Position numbers and translations under genes: made by a program. Source: Methanobacteriota archaeon (GTDB lineage Archaea > Hydrothermarchaeota > Hydrothermarchaeia > Hydrothermarchaeales > JAADFM01). From it: DNA of 7,454 nt. Shown piece after piece: positions 5,546 to 7,454 of the stretch (position 1 is the first letter of the stretch; each line of letters starts with the position of its first letter). The stretch lies in assembly GCA_013152845.1 (NCBI GenBank), contig JAADFM010000035.1, forward strand, positions 1 through 7,454, written 5' to 3'. The notes under the pieces are model-generated. The model ran no database searches, was not told the DNA's origin, and was given only the letters and a program-made list of their open reading frames with translations.

Positions 5546-6319
5546 TCAGCGGCCACTGAGGAGCTCGAGGAGCCTGCCGTGGATCCGCCCGTTGGTGGCC
5601 AGGATGTCCCTGGAGGCCAGGGTGTAGGGCCGGCCCCGGAAGTCCGTGACCTCTCCTCCGGCCTCCCTGACCACCACCACCCCGGCGGCCACGTCCCAGG
5701 TGTTGACGTCGGGGACCATGTGCCCCTGGGTCCTGCCTGAGGCGACGTAGCAGAGCTCGAGGTTGCTTGCGCCCAGCTGGCGGAACTTGTTGGTGGCGGT
5801 TTTCACGGCCGCGAAGATGCCGCCTATCCTCTCCACACCTTCCCTGGTCCGGCTGTGGCAGAAGGTAACCACCGAGTCCCCGAGCTCTTCCTTCGGGGAT
5901 ACCTCGAGCTTTTGGCCGTTGAGGTAGGCCCCCCTGCCTTTTTCTGCCCGGAAGAGCTCGTCCTGGTGGGGGTTGTAGACCACGCCCAGCACGGGCTCGC
6001 CACGGTATGTGAGGGCTATGGCGGTGCAGAAGAATGGGTTGCGGATGGTGTAGTTGGTGGTGCCGTCGAGGGGGTCCACCACCCAGACGAAGTCGCTGCC
6101 CCTCTCCTCCAGGCCGGACTCCTCCCCGAGGAAGGAATGGCCGGGGAACTCCCTGCCAAGGAGGGAGCGTATTGCCTCCTCGGCCTCGATGTCGGCCTGG
6201 GTTACGAGGCTTCTGTCCGCCTTGCGCTCTATTTTCGCGTTTCCGTAGTGGGACATGAGGACCCGGCCGGCCTCCCTGGCGGCACTGACGGCTACCTCCA
6301 TCTCCCTGGACATCTTCAT
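5546..6319 (-). CDS. Inositol monophosphatase / archaeal fructose-1,6-bisphosphatase family enzyme
   Basis: A full-length 257-aa Mg-dependent phosphatase. Archaeal members hydrolyse inositol-1-phosphate, fructose-1,6-bisphosphate, or both; NADP(H) phosphatase activity also occurs in relatives, so substrate cannot be fixed. Seen: SLVTQADIEAEEAI (37-50), metal ligands in FLGEESG (63-69; E66/E67), the signature WVVDPLDGTTNY (79-90; D82, D85), FCTAIALTYRGEPVLGVVY (97-115), FRQLGASNLELCYVASGRT (179-197), and NTWDVAAGVVVVREAGG (206-222) with D209 as the third-site ligand. ATG 6319 is preceded by AGGAG (rc of 6325-6329) with 5-nt spacing; ATG 6313 is a second in-frame candidate. It reads away from the small-protein/protease pair and toward EF-1-beta. 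Confidence 0.92.
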   Translation of the reverse strand: MKMSREMEVAVSAAREAGRVLMSHYGNAKIERKADRSLVTQADIEAEEAIRSLLGREFPGHSFLGEESGLEERGSDFVWVVDPLDGTTNYTIRNPFFCTAIALTYRGEPVLGVVYNPHQDELFRAEKGRGAYLNGQKLEVSPKEELGDSVVTFCHSRTREGVERIGGIFAAVKTATNKFRQLGASNLELCYVASGRTQGHMVPDVNTWDVAAGVVVVREAGGEVTDFRGRPYTLASRDILATNGRIHGRLLELLSGR

Positions 6320-6339
6320 GGTATCTCCTGGGCGCTCAA

Positions 6340-6350
6340 GTTTATTAACG
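6340..6350 (-). promoter_or_regulatory. TATA-like promoter of the phosphatase gene
   Basis: On the minus strand CGTTAATAAAC lies about 26 nt before ATG 6319. Normal spacing would start transcription at or near the ATG, which would leave the AGGAG ribosome site (6325-6329) outside the mRNA; either the start site is closer to the TATA than usual or one of the two signals is not used. Confidence 0.45.
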
Positions 6351-6461
6351 GTTTTGGGGTGGTTGCCGGGAAGCCGGGGGTGCCCGGTGATGCCCTGACA
6401 GAGCTGGAACGCCAGGAAAATGAGGGATAGCAGGGTATTGTCCCCTAGGTTGGGGTGATAT

Positions 6462-6505
6462 CATTAAAAAAGGGACTTTTGTTTTCAATTCATACGTTAA
6501 TATAG
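6462..6505 (+). promoter_or_regulatory. Candidate promoter region for the small-protein/protease pair
   Basis: Two AT-rich elements precede ATG 6518: CATTAAAAAAGG (6461-6472), whose spacing would give a leader of about 25 nt, and CGTTAATATAGAC (6495-6507), which is the better TATA match but sits only about 18 nt before the ATG. A palindrome TGATATCA (6456-6463) touches the first element. No good Shine-Dalgarno precedes the ATG. Which element works cannot be decided from sequence. Confidence 0.4.
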
Positions 6506-6517
6506 ACGGTCGGATAT

Positions 6518-6712
6518 ATGGTAAAGGTCGAGGTGGATATCCCCGACATAAAGGGCATCAGCGAGAACGATCTCATCAGGAGCATCAAGGATTTCATGCT
6601 GAACAAATATGGGATCTCGGCATGGGATATCTCTGTGCGGGTGGTCAAGAGAGGGCCGTCTTTGAGACTCACTGCCAGAGAAAGCGTCGGTGAGTGGAAG
6701 CCCCTTGATTGA
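6518..6712 (+). CDS. Small 64-aa protein of unknown function, overlapping the retropepsin-like gene
   Basis: Not a recognised family. The protein begins MVKVEVDIPDIKG, then a charged amphipathic stretch SENDLIRSIKDFMLNKYG likely to be a helix, then AWDISVRVVKRGPSLRLTA, likely two strands, and a short polar tail. It has no cysteines, no signal peptide and no membrane segment, and would form a small soluble beta-alpha-beta domain. Its last 23 nt overlap the start of the aspartic protease gene in another frame, so the two are probably one translational unit and may act together, for instance as an inhibitor, adaptor or substrate of the protease. That link is inference from gene arrangement. The DNA here is AT-richer than the methanofuran region. 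Confidence 0.65.
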   Translation: MVKVEVDIPDIKGISENDLIRSIKDFMLNKYGISAWDISVRVVKRGPSLRLTARESVGEWKPLD

Positions 6713-7109
6713 GTTCGATTATGTCTCGGGGGGCGGTCTCCCTGATATTCCCGTTCTGTACCTCGCAGTAAAGGTTGGTGAGGAAAGGATTGGCGGCCCT
6801 GCCCTCATTGATACTGGTTTTGACGGGGGATTGTACCCCAATGAGGTCCTTTATGATTTCCTCTCTGGGCTTGAAACCGCAGGGGAGGAGGTCCTCCTGG
6901 ATATATCCGGGTCCATCCCGTGCCGGGGGGTAGAGGTGGAAGCAGAGGTATTTCACCCGGAGCTAGATGTCCGAGAACCCTTGGGAAAGGTGCGGGCATA
7001 TCTGCCAGAGAAAAAAGGGTTTGTGGCGGAAAACGTGATAATCGGCCGGGAAATCCTGAACGGGTTTGAGCTTAACCTTAACGGAAGGAAGGTCAGGATA
7101 AATCTGTAA
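6690..7109 (+). CDS. Retropepsin-like clan AA aspartic protease (AF_0612-like)
   Basis: A 139-aa single-domain protein with the hallmarks of a retroviral-type aspartic protease: catalytic ALIDTGFDGGLYP (38-50; D41-T42-G43) preceded by a strand (VLYLAVKVGEERIGG), and the late signature AENVIIGREILNGFELNL (113-130), which corresponds to the hydrophobic-hydrophobic-Gly-Arg turn of the fold. One DTG per chain means it would work as a homodimer. There is no signal peptide or transmembrane helix, so it is predicted cytoplasmic. Similar proteins in archaea and bacteria are grouped as clan AA aspartic proteases of the AF_0612 type; substrates are unknown. The GTG at 6690 lacks a clear Shine-Dalgarno but gives the 23-nt overlap with the upstream gene; TTG 6705 is an alternative. 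Its stop is 1 nt from the stop of the convergent hicA remnant. Confidence 0.78.
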   Translation: MSGSPLIEFDYVSGGGLPDIPVLYLAVKVGEERIGGPALIDTGFDGGLYPNEVLYDFLSGLETAGEEVLLDISGSIPCRGVEVEAEVFHPELDVREPLGKVRAYLPEKKGFVAENVIIGREILNGFELNLNGRKVRINL

Positions 7110-7110
7110 T

Positions 7111-7310
7111 TTATTCTTCATCCAAATCCACCCACGCCCTGGCCCCAACCTCTTTCATTAACCTGTGTACCTCCACCGCCCCATGGTACAGGATAGGGGT
7201 GGACCGGGAGGTGCGCCTCCATCAGGAGGCCGTAAACCTGCTAAGTGAATCCCACGTCTCCGCTGTATGTCTCCGTAAACACCCAAACCCATATCCTCTC
7301 TTGGCCAGAA
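7111..7310 (-). pseudogene. Probable decayed hicA toxin gene, several frameshifts
   Basis: The 200 nt directly after the hicB-like stop fit one HicA (about 60-70 codons), but no frame is open through it. HicA-like pieces appear in the right order in three different minus-strand frames: LAKRGYGF (7285-7308), RRRGIHLAGLRPPDGG (7215-7262; compare the RQRGSH...DG core of HicA), HLPVHPYPVP (7184-7213; compare VPVH), and HGAVEVHRLMKEVGA...DLDEE (7111-7185; compare the closing GTLRxILKxAG...L segment). The ordered pieces are seen; the assignment to HicA and the idea that it is broken are inference. A 7-base direct repeat CGGAGAC 13 nt apart (7256-7262, 7269-7275) lies where an insertion separates GYGF from RRRGIH. 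Individual matches are weak, so a chance origin remains possible. Confidence 0.45.
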
Positions 7311-7454
7311 TCAGACGGTAAAAGATTCCCTGATGTCAGCGCTAAATCCGGTTAGGAGAGGTCTCCCCCGGGGCTCCGGAATATCGCGGTTTTCTTTTTT
7401 CGCGGTTTCAAGCCAGAGCGCCACAGCTACCTTTATCTCCTTTAGGGCCTCCTC
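7311..7454 (-). CDS. hicB: HicB-type antitoxin, C-terminal part (start beyond right edge)
   Basis: The minus-strand frame is open from the window edge to TGA (7311-7313) and gives 47 residues starting EEALKEIKVAVALWLETAKK followed by ENRDIPEPRG. This is the typical end of the partial RNase H-like fold of HicB/UPF0150 proteins (pattern E-E-A-L-x-x-I-x-x-A-x-x-x-W-L-E...I-P-x-P). The remaining residues (RPLLTGFSADIRESFTV) contain no obvious helix-turn-helix or ribbon-helix-helix domain. HicB neutralises the HicA mRNA interferase by binding it and usually represses its own operon. Here the adjacent hicA appears broken, so the antitoxin may be an orphan. The N-terminal half and the promoter are outside the window. 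Confidence 0.62.
   Translation of the reverse strand, partial: EEALKEIKVAVALWLETAKKENRDIPEPRGRPLLTGFSADIRESFTV

Noticed and set aside
6374..6387. Small hairpin CCGGG-GGTG-CCCGG in the gap between the phosphatase and the small gene
   Set aside because: Five-base GC stem in a GC-rich region, no T tract after it, and no link to either gene; expected by chance.
5855..6430. Plus-strand open frame opposite the phosphatase
   Set aside because: No recognisable motif; the minus strand carries all inositol monophosphatase signatures in the same DNA.
7199..7321. Plus-strand 40-codon frame starting GTG (VDREVRLHQEAVNLL...)
   Set aside because: Too short, no ribosome site or promoter, no recognised family, and it lies opposite the ordered HicA-like segments.
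1..7454. tRNA, rRNA, CRISPR array, insertion sequence or terminal repeats
   Set aside because: Reading both strands showed no cloverleaf ends, regularly spaced repeats, transposase motifs or paired inverted ends.

Overview
This is an archaeal, high-GC window, most likely from a methanogen or a related methanofuran-using euryarchaeon. The evidence is an archaeal EF-1-beta gene, three consecutive genes for late steps of methanofuran synthesis, TATA-type promoters placed about 25 nt before several start codons (leaderless transcripts), and a strong preference for AGG arginine codons. No finer taxonomic placement is supported by the sequence.

Layout. (1) 1-855, plus: 3' part of a surface-sensor-like protein with cell-wall-binding type 2 repeats outside, one membrane helix, and a winged-helix DNA-binding domain inside. 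(2) 856-1041: a poly-T terminator, a perfect 6-2-6 palindrome and a TATA promoter. (3) 1042-2379, plus: a UDP-ManNAc dehydrogenase type nucleotide-sugar dehydrogenase. (4) 2410-4857, plus: mfnD, mfnF and mfnE, overlapping end to start, which together make glutamyl-tyramine, activate the furan phosphate and join the two into the methanofuran core. (5) 4902-5328, plus: an eight-cysteine mini zinc-ribbon protein followed 4 nt later by elongation factor 1-beta. (6) 5325-6319, minus: a 60-aa protochlorophyllide-reductase C-terminal-like domain protein and an inositol monophosphatase/FBPase family enzyme. (7) 6518-7109, plus: a two-gene overlapping unit made of an unknown 64-aa protein and a retropepsin-like (clan AA) aspartic protease. 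(8) 7111-7454, minus: the end of a HicB-type antitoxin gene, followed by what reads as a frameshifted hicA toxin remnant.

The left two thirds is housekeeping and coenzyme/cell-surface biosynthesis with dense gene packing. From about 6430 rightwards the DNA becomes visibly AT-richer and contains accessory genes (protease pair, HicBA remains). The most interesting points are the trans-membrane sensor/regulator architecture at the left edge, the small-protein/retropepsin pair, and the apparently orphaned HicB next to a decayed hicA.
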